From contig NZ_LFKO01000002.1 in the NCBI RefSeq assembly GCF_001265075.1, positions 40,254-80,329 of the forward strand: 40,076 nt of DNA, written 5' to 3'. This document shows positions 31,362 to 40,076 of the stretch, in pieces. The stretch comes from Salinicoccus sp. YB14-2. GTDB lineage: Bacteria > Bacillota > Bacilli > Staphylococcales > Salinicoccaceae. The notes under the pieces were generated by a model that searched no databases, had not been told where the DNA came from, and was given only the letters and a program-made list of their open reading frames with translations. Numbering within the stretch: the stretch's first letter is position 1; the number at the start of each line of letters is the position of its first letter. The position numbers and the translations under genes are program-made.

Positions 31362-32348
31362 TTATTTCTTGAGCAGCTGATAAGCACCGATTAGTACAGC
31401 TGCACCGGCGGCAATTGCCGTACCGGTCTGGACACGTTTGTCTGTTGTTACACCTTTGATAACGAGATTGAGGTTTTGTGGACGCTCCGCGAGACGTCTC
31501 ATGAAGTATGCATACCAGTCATAGCCGAATGGCACGTAGACGACAGTGTTATATCCGCGTTGAACCAGATTCCTCTGATAGTCTTTTCTGAAGCCGTACA
31601 ACATCTGGAATTCAAATTGATCATTCGGAATATTATTTTCTTTGATGAAATCGATAGTTTCTTCTATTATATTATGGTCATGCGTCGCAATGGACGTAAA
31701 ACCTTTACCTTCCAGTAAATGTGTTTTTATCAGTCTCAAATATGCAGCGTCGATATCCCTTTTGTCCTGAAAAGCGACTTCGGGCGCTTCTTTGTACGCG
31801 CCTTTTACAAGACGGAGCCTCTGGTTTTTATATTTGATGACATCTTCTCTCGAGCTGAATAAGTATGACTGGATGACAGTCCCAACGTTATCGAACTCTT
31901 CCAATACTGTATCAATCAGACGAATTGTATCGTCGTATGCTGCATAGTTTTCCATATCTATATTGACGAACATATCTGCCTGTTTAGCGACGGTCAATAT
32001 TTCACGTGTATTTTCAAGACAGAAATCATAATCGATATGCAGACCAATTTGAGATAATTTTACCGATGCATGTGCATCCAGGTCATTCTCGTCGATGGCT
32101 TTGATCATTTCTATGATGTTGCCTTTTTCCCATAATGCATCGGATTTCTCTGTGATGAATTCACCGAGGTTATCAAATGTGACACTCATACCCTGGTTGT
32201 TGATGTCTTTAATACGCTCGATTGTGTCTTCAACCTTTATGCCGCCGACTACTTTATCGGCGCCAAATCTCAAGCCAATTTTTTTAGTAGTGTCATTTAA
32301 AATTTTGTTCTCTGAAAGTTGTATGAAAATATCTCTTAATACTGGCAT
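31362..32348 (-). CDS. Proline dehydrogenase with C-terminal hydrophobic tail
   Basis: A 328-residue monofunctional PRODH, a TIM-barrel FAD enzyme that oxidises proline to pyrroline-5-carboxylate and passes electrons to quinone. Seen are VTFDNLGEF, HASVKLSQIGLHID, VNIDMENYAAYDD, RLRLVKGAYKE, ATHDHNII, FQMLYG and the substrate-site YFMRRLAERPQNL. The last 20 residues (AIAAGAAVLIGAYQLL then KK) are hydrophobic and could anchor the enzyme to the membrane near the menaquinone pool. TAGGAGAGG precedes ATG 32348. The promoter carries a palindrome. It acts with a pyrroline-5-carboxylate dehydrogenase not found here. Confidence 0.92.
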   Translation of the reverse strand: MPVLRDIFIQLSENKILNDTTKKIGLRFGADKVVGGIKVEDTIERIKDINNQGMSVTFDNLGEFITEKSDALWEKGNIIEMIKAIDENDLDAHASVKLSQIGLHIDYDFCLENTREILTVAKQADMFVNIDMENYAAYDDTIRLIDTVLEEFDNVGTVIQSYLFSSREDVIKYKNQRLRLVKGAYKEAPEVAFQDKRDIDAAYLRLIKTHLLEGKGFTSIATHDHNIIEETIDFIKENNIPNDQFEFQMLYGFRKDYQRNLVQRGYNTVVYVPFGYDWYAYFMRRLAERPQNLNLVIKGVTTDKRVQTGTAIAAGAAVLIGAYQLLKK

Positions 32349-32384
32349 AAAACCTCTCCTACTTTAATAATATTCAACATTTAT

Positions 32385-32414
32385 ATTGTACCCTTTTATA
32401 TAAAAGGTAGACAA
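32385..32414 (-). promoter_or_regulatory. Proline dehydrogenase promoter with central palindrome
   Basis: On the minus strand, -35 TTGTCT (32409-32414), 18-bp spacer, -10 TACAAT (32385-32390). The 16-bp perfect palindrome CCTTTTATATAAAAGG (32392-32407) fills the spacer. The predicted start gives a ~30-nt leader. It looks like a regulator site for control by proline or osmotic signals. Confidence 0.55.
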
Positions 32415-32450
32415 TCAATTTTAGAAAATTATGGATAAAATTTGAATTTT

Positions 32451-32963
32451 TTAGTCGTTATCTTTTTTATAATGAGGAATGTGATTCGTATAAGTGTTGT
32501 TTATTCTTTTCATTTCTTTAATATCCTCTTCCGTTAAGTCTCTTACCACTTTTGCCGGTCTTCCAAACGCGAGTGTTTTTGGCGGAATCTTTGTACCGGG
32601 CGTGACCAGGCTGCCGGCACCGATAAAAGCACCTTCACCGATCTCCGCACCGTCCAAAATTGTCGAATCCATTCCTATCAGTGCATTATTTCTTATTGTA
32701 CAGCTGTGCAGCGTCACTTTGTGGCCGACAGTTACATAGTCCTCTATTATAAGAGGCATGTCAGGCGTCTCATGTAAAATTGACAAGTCCTGTATGTTGC
32801 TATGTTTACCGATTTTAATGGGTGCAATGTCTCCCCGCAGAATACTGCCGAACCATACTGATGCATACGCATCAATGGTTACATCTCCTATAACTGTCGC
32901 ATTCGGAGCTACAAAAGCGCTTTCATGTATTTCTGGTGAGATTCCTTTATAATCCAGTTTCAT
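32451..32963 (-). CDS. Gamma-class carbonic anhydrase family protein
   Basis: A 170-residue left-handed beta-helix protein with hexapeptide repeats (APNATVIGDVTI..., IGEGAFIGAGSLVTPG). The three zinc-ligand histidines are His64, His81 and His86, in ILHET, VGHKV and LHSC. Similar to YrdA/PaaY proteins, whose carbonic anhydrase activity varies, so the function is only family-level. GAAAGG precedes ATG 32963. It is divergent from the hydrolase gene and upstream of proline dehydrogenase, with no strong terminator between. Confidence 0.88.
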   Translation of the reverse strand: MKLDYKGISPEIHESAFVAPNATVIGDVTIDAYASVWFGSILRGDIAPIKIGKHSNIQDLSILHETPDMPLIIEDYVTVGHKVTLHSCTIRNNALIGMDSTILDGAEIGEGAFIGAGSLVTPGTKIPPKTLAFGRPAKVVRDLTEEDIKEMKRINNTYTNHIPHYKKDND

Positions 32964-33045
32964 TTGCTCTATCCTTTCTCAATTTTGTTGTTATAATAAT
33001 TGTATCATAGAGAATTACAAAAGGATTGAAGGAGACTTGCCTTAA

Positions 33046-33846
33046 ATGTGGAAATGGGAAACGGAATATGAGCCGAAAGGGGTCGTTGTGGTCATCCATG
33101 ATATGCTCGAACATCATGAGTATTACAACGGTTTAATCAGTCAATTAAGAAGGTCAGGCTACCATGTCATTACCGGTGATCTGCCGGGTCACGGACAGAC
33201 GACGAGAGTGCATAAAGGACACATTACCGACTTCTATCAGTATGTGGACAGAGTGATGGAATGGTTTGAGATGACAAAAGAATACCATCTGCCGACGTTC
33301 GTCATCGGCCAGGGGCTTGGCGGACTGATAGCGCTTGAATTGATCAAACAGCACAATATAAATATAGACGGGGTCATTCTTTTGAATCCGCTGCTGTCGT
33401 TTAAGCAGTCATTCATGAACAGAAAGAATACTCTGATGACCAGTGTAAGGACGTCAAGTGACGAAACGAAGTTTAACCCGGGAATCAAAATGAAGTATTT
33501 CACATCGGACAAAAACTACCTGGAACGTTATGAAAATGATGAACTACTTGTGAGGAAAGTGAGTTACCACTGGTATAAAACAGTCATCAACCAGATGAAA
33601 ACTACAACCGAAAACATAGATGAACTTCCTGATGTTCCTGTCTTATCCATTTTCAGCAATGAAAATGAAATCATAGAACCCTTCATCTCTTCAAACTATG
33701 TTAAAAAAATGATGAGTAAGGAACTCCAGGTCATCATGCTGGACAATGAAGACCACAGTATATTTCAACGGGAAGATACTGAAATACCATACTATTATCT
33801 GGAGAATTTTTTTGATTCACAGCTTTTCAGAATTGGTCTTCTATAA
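33046..33846 (+). CDS. Alpha/beta hydrolase-like protein lacking the nucleophile serine
   Basis: A 266-residue protein of the monoglyceride lipase/S33 type: IHDMLEHHEYYNGL (family HGxxEHxxRY), DLPGHGQT (45-52), and a C-terminal His in LDNEDHSIF. The nucleophile elbow is GQGLGG, so Gly90 replaces the expected Ser of GxSxG, and the oxyanion HG is HD. It is therefore probably catalytically dead or uses another chemistry. As I recall it, a staphylococcal homologue near pckA/metK also has a Gly there, so the change may be conserved. AAGGAG lies 11 nt before ATG 33046. Ends at a strong terminator overlapping mnmM. Confidence 0.82.
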   Translation: MWKWETEYEPKGVVVVIHDMLEHHEYYNGLISQLRRSGYHVITGDLPGHGQTTRVHKGHITDFYQYVDRVMEWFEMTKEYHLPTFVIGQGLGGLIALELIKQHNINIDGVILLNPLLSFKQSFMNRKNTLMTSVRTSSDETKFNPGIKMKYFTSDKNYLERYENDELLVRKVSYHWYKTVINQMKTTTENIDELPDVPVLSIFSNENEIIEPFISSNYVKKMMSKELQVIMLDNEDHSIFQREDTEIPYYYLENFFDSQLFRIGLL

Positions 33847-33850
33847 AATA

Positions 33851-33894
33851 AAAAGCTCAAACTGCCGGATTATGATTCGGCAGTTTGAGCTTTT
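33851..33894. terminator. Bidirectional terminator that also encodes the end of MnmM
   Basis: A perfect 17-bp stem (33851-33867 with 33878-33894) has a 10-nt loop and T-runs on both strands. The mnmM stop codon lies in the loop, so its last residues KAQTAES are coded by the hairpin. Confidence 0.9.
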
Positions 33895-34433
33895 TCTATA
33901 CAGAATATGAATGGTGCATTGTTTTTCTGGTTGATGAAGCGGTATTCAAGAACTTTCGCTTTATCCTGGGACAGTGTAGATAAGAAATATTCCAGATCAT
34001 CTTTTTCCTCTTTACCGTTTGGGTGGCCGTGATAGACGACAATCACGATTCTGCCACCGGGGACGAGTAAATCCAAAATCTGGGTGACCGCTTTTAAAGT
34101 GGATTCACTTTTGGTCGTGATGGTTTTATCACCCTTAGGCAAATAGCCGAGGTTAAACATCGCCGCTTTCACATTGCTGCTTATGTAATTTTTGGCATTG
34201 GCATGTGAATCTTTTATGAATTGTATGCTGGTCATGCCCTGAGTCAGTTTTTTCGCATTATTAATCGCATCATCCTGGATGTCAAAGCTGTAAACTTTAC
34301 CGAAAGGACCGGTCAGTGATGCCAGGAATTTTGTGTCATGGCCGTTGCCGCATGTGGCATCTATCAATATATCATTCTCTTCTGTAATTTCTTCAATCAG
34401 TGATTTTGCCTTTGACAGAATATTTTCAAGCAT
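33870..34433 (-). CDS. mnmM: tRNA (mnm5s2U34) methyltransferase, YtqB/MnmM family
   Basis: A 187-residue class I SAM-dependent methyltransferase. Motif I is DATCGNGHDTKFLA (25-38), followed by VYSFDIQDDAI and the post-motif NLGYLPKGDKTI, typical for Bacillus YtqB, identified as MnmM, which methylates nm5(s2)U34 of certain tRNAs. ATG 34433 has AGAGGTG upstream; a longer frame from 34496 lacks a ribosome site. Its end is inside the shared terminator hairpin. Confidence 0.9.
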   Translation of the reverse strand: MLENILSKAKSLIEEITEENDILIDATCGNGHDTKFLASLTGPFGKVYSFDIQDDAINNAKKLTQGMTSIQFIKDSHANAKNYISSNVKAAMFNLGYLPKGDKTITTKSESTLKAVTQILDLLVPGGRIVIVVYHGHPNGKEEKDDLEYFLSTLSQDKAKVLEYRFINQKNNAPFIFCIEKAQTAES

Positions 34434-34528
34434 ATCAGTACACCTCTTCTTATAAAAGGATTTTAACATATGCATTGTGTATTGGACACAAGGCATATAT
34501 TATTTTATATAACAGTTAGGAGTTGAGC

Positions 34529-35305
34529 GTGAATATGATTGAAGTGCGCAATTTGACGAAAACATACAGCCAGAAGCATGCTGTACGCAATTTGAGCTTT
34601 AAAGTGAACACGGGGGAACTGTTTGCATTTTTAGGCCCGAACGGGTCCGGGAAGTCGACGACGATAAAAATGCTGATGGGTCTAACCGAGAAAACTTCCG
34701 GAGATATAGAAATAATCGGGGAAGAGCCGGGAGTAAACAGTGTTTCACTAAAAAAGAAATTGAGTTTTGTGCCGGATACACCGGATATTATGGGAAAGCT
34801 CACCGGTAAGGAATACTTGGATTTTGTAGCGAGTGTATACGGGATGTCCCAGGAAAACTACGAGGACAAATCCCGAGAATTGCTGGAACTGTTCGATTTA
34901 AGCGGTGCGCTTGGCACATTGGTTGAGGAATACTCCCACGGGATGCGTCAGAAGCTTGTAATTATCGGAGCCTTGATGCATGAACCAAAAGTCATTTTCA
35001 TGGATGAACCGAATGTCGGGCTTGATCCGAAGAGTAACCGCAATTTGAAAACCTACTTAAAAAAATATGTCGATGAAGGCAATACGGTCTTTTTAACGAC
35101 ACATACACTCGGCCTGGCTGAAGAGATTGCCGATAGAATATTGATTATTTATGAAGGCGAAGAGAAAGCGACAGGAACACTTTCCGAGCTGAGATCGAAA
35201 AGTGGTCTTGCCTCAGGCTCACTTGAAGATGTCTTTTTAGCGTTGACAGGAGAGGAGGAAGTGAATGTTTCCGATACTGAAAGTCGAGATTCAATCGGCG
35301 GTTAA
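34529..35305 (+). CDS. ABC exporter ATPase
   Basis: A 258-residue ABC ATPase with Walker A GPNGSGKST (36-44), Q-loop region SFVPDTPDI, signature YSHGMRQK, Walker B VIFMDEPNVGLDP and H-loop TTHTL. It is of the EcsA/YtrB-like exporter type. AGGAG (34518-34522) favours GTG 34529 (6-nt spacing); TTG 34523 abuts it and ATG 34535 is 12 nt away. The gene overlaps its permease partner by 41 bp. Substrate unknown. The last ~20 residues are acidic and poorly conserved in such proteins. Confidence 0.88.
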   Translation: MNMIEVRNLTKTYSQKHAVRNLSFKVNTGELFAFLGPNGSGKSTTIKMLMGLTEKTSGDIEIIGEEPGVNSVSLKKKLSFVPDTPDIMGKLTGKEYLDFVASVYGMSQENYEDKSRELLELFDLSGALGTLVEEYSHGMRQKLVIIGALMHEPKVIFMDEPNVGLDPKSNRNLKTYLKKYVDEGNTVFLTTHTLGLAEEIADRILIIYEGEEKATGTLSELRSKSGLASGSLEDVFLALTGEEEVNVSDTESRDSIGG

Positions 35306-36815
35306 TTATTTTAAAAATTTACGTACACAGACGATTGTATCTTTGGTCATCATCGCTTTATTCGCATTCTTAATTCTGCCTCTAATCATCACCACAATGT
35401 TTAATTTCCTGTTATTGGCGGATGAGCGCATCCTATCATCCATTATGGTGATGATATCTGTGCTTATTATGATTATACTTTCGCTGATTACCGTCAATCG
35501 TATTGTAAAAGATATGTTCATGAACAAAAACATGCAGTTATATCTTACTTTCCCAATCAAAGCTGTCAATCTGCTGCGTGCGAAATTCATCATGCAGCTG
35601 TCTACCGGCATCCTGCCGGTCACAATACCGATCGGTCTGATCGCAGGTACAGCATTCTCTTTCAGATATACGAGCATCTTGCCGCTCATCTCATCACTCG
35701 TATACTTCACGCTGCTGAGCGTACTGACGCTCGTGATAAGCTATGTCATCGTTTTCTTAGTGACAAAAGTTGCGAGCCCTGAGAAAGTGTCGGAGATATT
35801 GACGTTTATCGGCGGTTTTGCCGCAGTCCTGCCGTACCTTATCATTACGTTCGGCGTTGCCAATATTGAAACTGTAATCAAATATTTACCGAACCCCATA
35901 TGGTTATATGAGGGCTTTATTTACAATGTGAACCTTATAGAGTTTGCCGGATTTACAGTTTTAAGTGTTATTTTATCTGTCATTATTTTTGTATCTCTGA
36001 CACATGTGGTTAAGAACGGATTTATAAAAGGTTGGATAACCACTTCAGGACGCGGCAAAAAAGCAGGCAGCACGTATCCAGGTGTCCACTCTGTAAAAGG
36101 CGCGCTGCTGAGAAAAGATATTAAAATGACATTGAGGGATTTTAAGGAATGGGCGGCAGTTTTACCGCAGTATTTCATTCCTTTTGTGGTTTATTTTGTT
36201 GCATATAATCCGGTGGCGTCTGAAGCGGCGGTACAGATGAGTATGGAAGGTATGGTCATCTCTGTATCAATTACAGGGACGGTCATCATCTCGGTATTCG
36301 TTTCGGCTTCAAATACCGCAAGAGATGCGAGGCATCATGCGATGATGCGTTCACTGCCGGTGGAAGCAGGGGCGTTGGTCGCTTCTAAATTCATCTATAA
36401 TTTCATCACAATTGTTCCAATATATATAGTGATGTCTTTCGTGGTATTTATAAGTACCGATATTTCTGTACTTGGACTGATTTACAGTGTCGTCTTCATT
36501 ATAATCACTGCGCTCGCTGTCATTCCGATCGGCATGTGGTTCGGTGCGAAATATCCGGTGGTCAACACTAATAAGCCGACCGAGCGGCTGGATACCGGTG
36601 CATCTATCATCATGACGATTGTGATTTTAATTTTGGTATTTTCAACAGGGTTCATGTCGAATGTATTCATTGGTGCTGATGGCGATATAAATCATCGCAT
36701 GACTGGTATAATGATAGTGATGATGTTTATTATCAGCTCGGTCGTTTATTATATAATGACGAAAATGGTCAAAGGTATTTATGACAGAGGATTTAAGATT
36801 GTCTATAAAGGGTGA
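35265..36815 (+). CDS. ABC exporter permease, 12 membrane segments
   Basis: A 516-residue polytopic membrane protein with about 12 helices in two halves split by a soluble loop near residues 250-300 (GWITTSGRGKKAGSTYPGVHS...LLRKDIKMTLRDFKEW). This matches the ABC-2-type double permeases paired with EcsA/YtrB-like ATPases. ATG 35265 has GGAGG 7 nt upstream and lies within the ATPase gene. The following ogt gene starts within a few bases, so the three form one operon. Substrate unknown. Confidence 0.85.
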   Translation: MFPILKVEIQSAVNYFKNLRTQTIVSLVIIALFAFLILPLIITTMFNFLLLADERILSSIMVMISVLIMIILSLITVNRIVKDMFMNKNMQLYLTFPIKAVNLLRAKFIMQLSTGILPVTIPIGLIAGTAFSFRYTSILPLISSLVYFTLLSVLTLVISYVIVFLVTKVASPEKVSEILTFIGGFAAVLPYLIITFGVANIETVIKYLPNPIWLYEGFIYNVNLIEFAGFTVLSVILSVIIFVSLTHVVKNGFIKGWITTSGRGKKAGSTYPGVHSVKGALLRKDIKMTLRDFKEWAAVLPQYFIPFVVYFVAYNPVASEAAVQMSMEGMVISVSITGTVIISVFVSASNTARDARHHAMMRSLPVEAGALVASKFIYNFITIVPIYIVMSFVVFISTDISVLGLIYSVVFIIITALAVIPIGMWFGAKYPVVNTNKPTERLDTGASIIMTIVILILVFSTGFMSNVFIGADGDINHRMTGIMIVMMFIISSVVYYIMTKMVKGIYDRGFKIVYKG

Positions 36816-36820
36816 TGAAA

Positions 36821-37285
36821 ATGGCAGTTGTTTATAAGGAATTTCCGGTCGGCTGGCTGAAAATAGTCAGCGATGGCGAAGAGATTACGGGTATTGATCA
36901 TGTTACAGGACCTTTAGAAAGTGATGAGCAGACTGAAGTGATCGGCGTCTGCATTGAGCAGCTGAATGAATATTTTGATGGCGGCCGGAATCAGTTTACC
37001 GTGCCGATCAACTTCAGGTACAGCGGGACGAAGTTTCAGCAGAAAGTCTGGAATGAACTGTGGAAAATCCCTTACGGGCAGACGATCAGCTATAAAGAAC
37101 TCGCTGTCAGATGCGGCGGTGCGAATTATTCAAGGGCTGTCGCCAATGCGAATGGTAAAAATCCGGTTTCAATCATAGTTCCGTGCCACAGAGTCATTGC
37201 AAGTGACGGGACGCTTGGCGGTTACACCGGCGGACTGGATAAAAAGTCAAAATTGCTGACGATAGAAGGGCTGCAATTAATATAA
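36821..37285 (+). CDS. ogt: Methylated-DNA--protein-cysteine S-methyltransferase
   Basis: A 154-residue suicide repair protein that removes alkyl groups from O6 of guanine. The acceptor Cys122 is in VPCHRVI. The DNA-binding helix-turn-helix shows GTKFQQKVWNELWKIPYGQTISYKELA and the arginine finger region NYSRAVANANGKNP. ATG 36821 is chosen from three clustered starts (GTG 36812, ATG 36815, ATG 36821) for its 6-7 nt from AAGGG. It overlaps or abuts the permease stop at 36813-36815. Confidence 0.93.
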   Translation: MAVVYKEFPVGWLKIVSDGEEITGIDHVTGPLESDEQTEVIGVCIEQLNEYFDGGRNQFTVPINFRYSGTKFQQKVWNELWKIPYGQTISYKELAVRCGGANYSRAVANANGKNPVSIIVPCHRVIASDGTLGGYTGGLDKKSKLLTIEGLQLI

Positions 37286-37329
37286 ATATTTTTATACACT
37301 TGCTAATATTTTAAAAATAACATATATTA

Positions 37330-37520
37330 GTACTTGTACAGAAGTAGTAATGTGATGCTGTTTCAAGAGAACCGGTGGCGGTGAAAACCGGTATCAGCGG
37401 ACCATGAACTTGTCTGTATACAGTGAATTGAATATTCTTGAGATGCACTTTTAAAGTGAATGCGGGTGGTACCGCGGTCATATAGATCGTCCCATGTTTT
37501 ATTAAACATGGGATTTTTAT
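37330..37520 (+). promoter_or_regulatory. Leucine T-box leader upstream of leuS
   Basis: Stem I base TACAGA (37337-37342) pairs with TCTGTA (37413-37418). AGTA in 37343-37350 is the loop-E side, and the specifier region GAACTTG presents CTT (Leu) at 37409-37411. The T-box GGGTGGTACCGCG is at 37464-37476; its TGGT pairs with an ACCA tRNA end, agreeing with tRNA-Leu. The terminator is CCCATGTTT/AAACATGGG (37491-37512) plus ATTTTTAT. Known mechanism: uncharged tRNA-Leu stabilises the antiterminator. Confidence 0.95.
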
Positions 37521-37551
37521 ATACTTTTTTACATACAATAGGAGGGTCCAA

Positions 37552-39966
37552 ATGGCTTATAATCACAGAGAGATTGAGAATAAATGGCAGGAATTTTGGG
37601 AAGAAAATAAGACATTCAAAACAGAAGAGGAATACGGCAGTAAGAAATTTTATGCACTGGATATGTTTCCGTATCCATCAGGTGCCGGACTTCACGTTGG
37701 ACACCCGGAAGGTTATACAGCGACCGATATCGTCTCACGAATGAAACGTATGCAGGGGTATAATGTTCTTCACCCGATGGGCTGGGATGCTTTTGGTCTG
37801 CCGGCAGAGCAGTATGCAATCGATACGGGAAATGATATCCGGGAATTTAATGAAAAGAATATCGATAATTTCCGCAGACAGATTAAAGAGCTCGGTTTCA
37901 GCTATGACTGGGACCGTGAAATCGATACGACAGATCCTCATTATTTCAAATGGACGCAATGGATTTTCATCCAGCTGTATAATAAAGGACTCGCTTATAT
38001 CGACGAAGTGCCTGTGAACTGGTGTGAAGCACTCGGAACAGTGCTTGCGAATGAAGAAGTCATCGATGGATTGTCAGAGCGCGGCGGACATCCGGTTGTA
38101 AGGAAACCGATGCGTCAGTGGGTTCTGAAAATCACGGAATATGCCGACCGTCTGCTCGAAGATTTGGAAGACCTGGATTGGCCGGAATCCCTTAAAGATA
38201 TGCAGCGCAATTGGATCGGTAAATCCGAAGGTGCGAATATCGATTTCAAAATTGAAGGCACTGATAAAGAGTTCACAGCGTTTACAACACGCCCGGACAC
38301 AATTTATGGCGCGACTTATGCAGTGTTCGCCCCGGAGCATGAACTTGTGGATGAAATCACAACAGCGGAACAAAAAGAGGGCGTCAAAGCTTATCAGGAA
38401 AAAGCAGCGATGAAGAGTGAGCTGGAACGGACCGATTTGGCAAAAGAAAAAACGGGTGCTTTCACAGGTGCTTACGCAATCAATCCTTTTAACGGTGAAA
38501 AACTGCCAATATGGATTTCCGATTACGTCCTTGTATCATACGGAACAGGTGCGATCATGGCCGTTCCCGCACATGACCAGCGTGACTATGAATTTGCGAA
38601 GGCATTCGACCTTCCGATCGTTGAAGTGATCGAAGGCGGCAATATTGAAGAAGAAGCATACACAGGTGACGGTCCTCATGTAAATTCAGGCACGCTTGAC
38701 GGCCTCGGTACTGAAGCGGCAATTGAAAAGTCGCTCGAAATTCTGAACGATAACGACTATGGCAGAAAAGAAACGACATATAAACTCCGTGACTGGCTGT
38801 TTTCGCGCCAGCGCTACTGGGGCGAGCCGATTCCAGTCATTCACTGGGAAGACGGCACAATGTCAACTGTACCAGAAGAGGAGCTGCCTCTTGAACTGCC
38901 GTTTATGGATGAAATAAAACCGTCCGGCACAGGTGAATCGCCGCTTGCCAATAATTCCGAATGGATAGAAGTGGTGAGAAAAGACGGTGTCAAAGGACGC
39001 CGTGAGACGAACACAATGCCGCAGTGGGCAGGCAGCTGCTGGTACTACCTGCGTTTCATTGATCCGCACAACGATGAAGCATTGGCAGACCCTGAAAAAC
39101 TGAAGCACTGGCTGCCGGTTGACCTGTACATCGGTGGAGCGGAGCACGCGGTGCTGCACCTTCTGTACGCACGATTCTGGCACAAAGTACTTTATGATAT
39201 CGGTGTTGTGCATACAAAAGAGCCATTCCAGAAGTTATTCAACCAGGGCATGATTCTTGGTGAAGGCAACGAGAAGATGAGTAAATCAAAAGGCAATGTC
39301 ATCAATCCGGATGATATCGTTTATTCACACGGTGCAGACACTTTGAGACTGTATGAAATGTTCATGGGACCGCTTGATGCGTCAATCGCATGGAGTACGA
39401 CCGGTCTTGACGGTTCAAGACGTTTCCTTGACCGTGTATGGAGACTCATTATCAATGAAGACACCGGTGAAATCCAGGATAAAATTGTTAATAAAGAAAC
39501 ACCGGAACTGGATAAGGTCTACCATGAAACAGTGAAAAAGATTTCCGATGACTTTGAATCGCTTGATTTCAACACTGCGATTTCTCAGATGATGGTTTTC
39601 GTTAATGAATGTAACAAGCAGGATGAAATTTCAAGTGAATATATCGGCAACTTCGTCAAGATGCTGTCACCGATTGCGCCGCACATCGCTGAAGAGCTGT
39701 GGGACAGGCTGGGTCATGAGGGTACAATCACTTACGAAGAATGGCCGGTATGCGATGAACGCAAACTGGTTGAAGAAGAAGTTGAGATTGTCATTCAAAT
39801 CAATGGTAAAGTCCGAGAGAAGATGAATGTACCGACAGACGCATCCAAGGAAGACCTGGAGCGTATCGCAATCGAATCTGATAAAATCCAGGAAGCAATC
39901 CACGATAAAACTGTAAGAAAAGTCATTGCGGTACCTGGCAAACTGATCAATATAGTAGCAAACTAA
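37552..39966 (+). CDS. leuS: Leucyl-tRNA synthetase
   Basis: An 804-residue class Ia synthetase that charges tRNA-Leu. HVGHP (48-52) is the HIGH motif and KMSKS (575-579) closes the active site. The CP1 editing domain shows [13 protein letters not shown], which includes the conserved threonine-rich hydrolytic site. Length and order (HIGH, CP1, KMSKS, anticodon domain, C-terminal domain [10 protein letters not shown]) are normal. AGGAGGGTCC gives the ribosome site. Controlled by the T-box leader. Confidence 0.98.
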   Translation: MAYNHREIENKWQEFWEENKTFKTEEEYGSKKFYALDMFPYPSGAGLHVGHPEGYTATDIVSRMKRMQGYNVLHPMGWDAFGLPAEQYAIDTGNDIREFNEKNIDNFRRQIKELGFSYDWDREIDTTDPHYFKWTQWIFIQLYNKGLAYIDEVPVNWCEALGTVLANEEVIDGLSERGGHPVVRKPMRQWVLKITEYADRLLEDLEDLDWPESLKDMQRNWIGKSEGANIDFKIEGTDKEFTAFTTRPDTIYGATYAVFAPEHELVDEITTAEQKEGVKAYQEKAAMKSELERTDLAKEKTGAFTGAYAINPFNGEKLPIWISDYVLVSYGTGAIMAVPAHDQRDYEFAKAFDLPIVEVIEGGNIEEEAYTGDGPHVNSGTLDGLGTEAAIEKSLEILNDNDYGRKETTYKLRDWLFSRQRYWGEPIPVIHWEDGTMSTVPEEELPLELPFMDEIKPSGTGESPLANNSEWIEVVRKDGVKGRRETNTMPQWAGSCWYYLRFIDPHNDEALADPEKLKHWLPVDLYIGGAEHAVLHLLYARFWHKVLYDIGVVHTKEPFQKLFNQGMILGEGNEKMSKSKGNVINPDDIVYSHGADTLRLYEMFMGPLDASIAWSTTGLDGSRRFLDRVWRLIINEDTGEIQDKIVNKETPELDKVYHETVKKISDDFESLDFNTAISQMMVFVNECNKQDEISSEYIGNFVKMLSPIAPHIAEELWDRLGHEGTITYEEWPVCDERKLVEEEVEIVIQINGKVREKMNVPTDASKEDLERIAIESDKIQEAIHDKTVRKVIAVPGKLINIVAN

Positions 39967-40076
39967 AAAGGGTCTGAGACATAAATATATCCAGAAAAAA
40001 TAATCCGTACGTTAGCTTTCCTGGGGCATCGCGTAAGCCTGTAGTCTTACGCTGATGCTTTTCCCCAAGGAGTCTA
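39967..40076. repeat. Hairpin-forming intergenic repeat, cut by window edge
   Basis: After leuS, AAAAAGGGTCTGAGACATAA is followed by a long imperfect dyad: GCATC-GCGTAAG (40026-40037) with CTTACGC-t-GATGC (40046-40058), then GGGG (40023-40026) against CCCC (40063-40066). Sequences of this type (GTCTGAGACATA plus a CTCCTTGGGG hairpin) recur between genes in staphylococcal relatives, from memory. There is no clear simple terminator for leuS before it. Confidence 0.5.

Overview
The window looks like a chromosomal segment of a low-to-mid GC Firmicute of the family Staphylococcaceae, most likely a halotolerant genus such as Jeotgalicoccus or Salinicoccus. The grounds are staphylococcal-type proteins (MenFDHB, YtkD, PckA next to MetK, LeuS behind a T-box), strong AGGAGG ribosome sites, two osmoprotectant ABC transporters and very acidic exported lipoproteins. 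I could not run a search, so the genus is inference. I see no tRNA, rRNA, CRISPR array, insertion sequence or phage block.

Layout. 1-2.4 kb (minus): an ArsR-type regulator plus MFS exporter behind a palindromic operator, then a small acidic lipoprotein with a sigma-B-like promoter. 2.4-4.4 kb: a luciferase-like oxidoreductase (TTG start behind an overlapping mini-ORF), a small family of unknown function, and a plus-strand Excalibur-domain protein. 4.4-7.8 kb (minus): a four-gene OpuC-type osmoprotectant transporter whose first gene has an odd 5' end. 7.9-9.8 kb: a D-threonine aldolase/D-serine dehydratase-like PLP enzyme, a membrane-anchored unknown protein and a small acidic protein. 9.9-10.7 kb: a second acidic lipoprotein with long poly-Glu tracts.

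10.9-18.8 kb: the menaquinone block. menA diverges from menF-menD-menH-menB, then comes menE beyond an intrinsic terminator, then yidD and a ytkD-type Nudix hydrolase. menC is absent from the window. 18.8-19.0 kb: a 51-bp minisatellite that can encode a 74-residue repeat protein. 19.1-23.9 kb (minus): an orphan peptide-binding lipoprotein and an OpuA-type glycine betaine transporter. 24.1-28.3 kb: pckA and metK (behind a SAM-I riboswitch), with an Ltp-type coiled-coil lipoprotein gene between them. 28.3-31.3 kb: a third acidic lipoprotein, a membrane NERD-domain protein and an FAD/NAD(P)-binding protein. 31.4-34.4 kb: proline dehydrogenase, gamma-carbonic anhydrase, an alpha/beta hydrolase lacking its nucleophile serine, and mnmM (ytqB). 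34.5-40.0 kb: an ABC exporter pair, ogt, and leuS behind a leucine T-box. The right edge cuts a hairpin-forming intergenic repeat.

How the genes fit together. Menaquinone synthesis, PEP carboxykinase, SAM synthetase and LeuRS are core metabolism with textbook RNA switches. Two betaine/osmolyte importers, a proline-degrading enzyme and a family of poly-acidic lipoproteins point to life under osmotic stress. The least described items are the acidic lipoprotein family (three members, all with the lipid cysteine at residue 21), the 51-bp repeat ORF, the serine-less hydrolase and several promoter palindromes.
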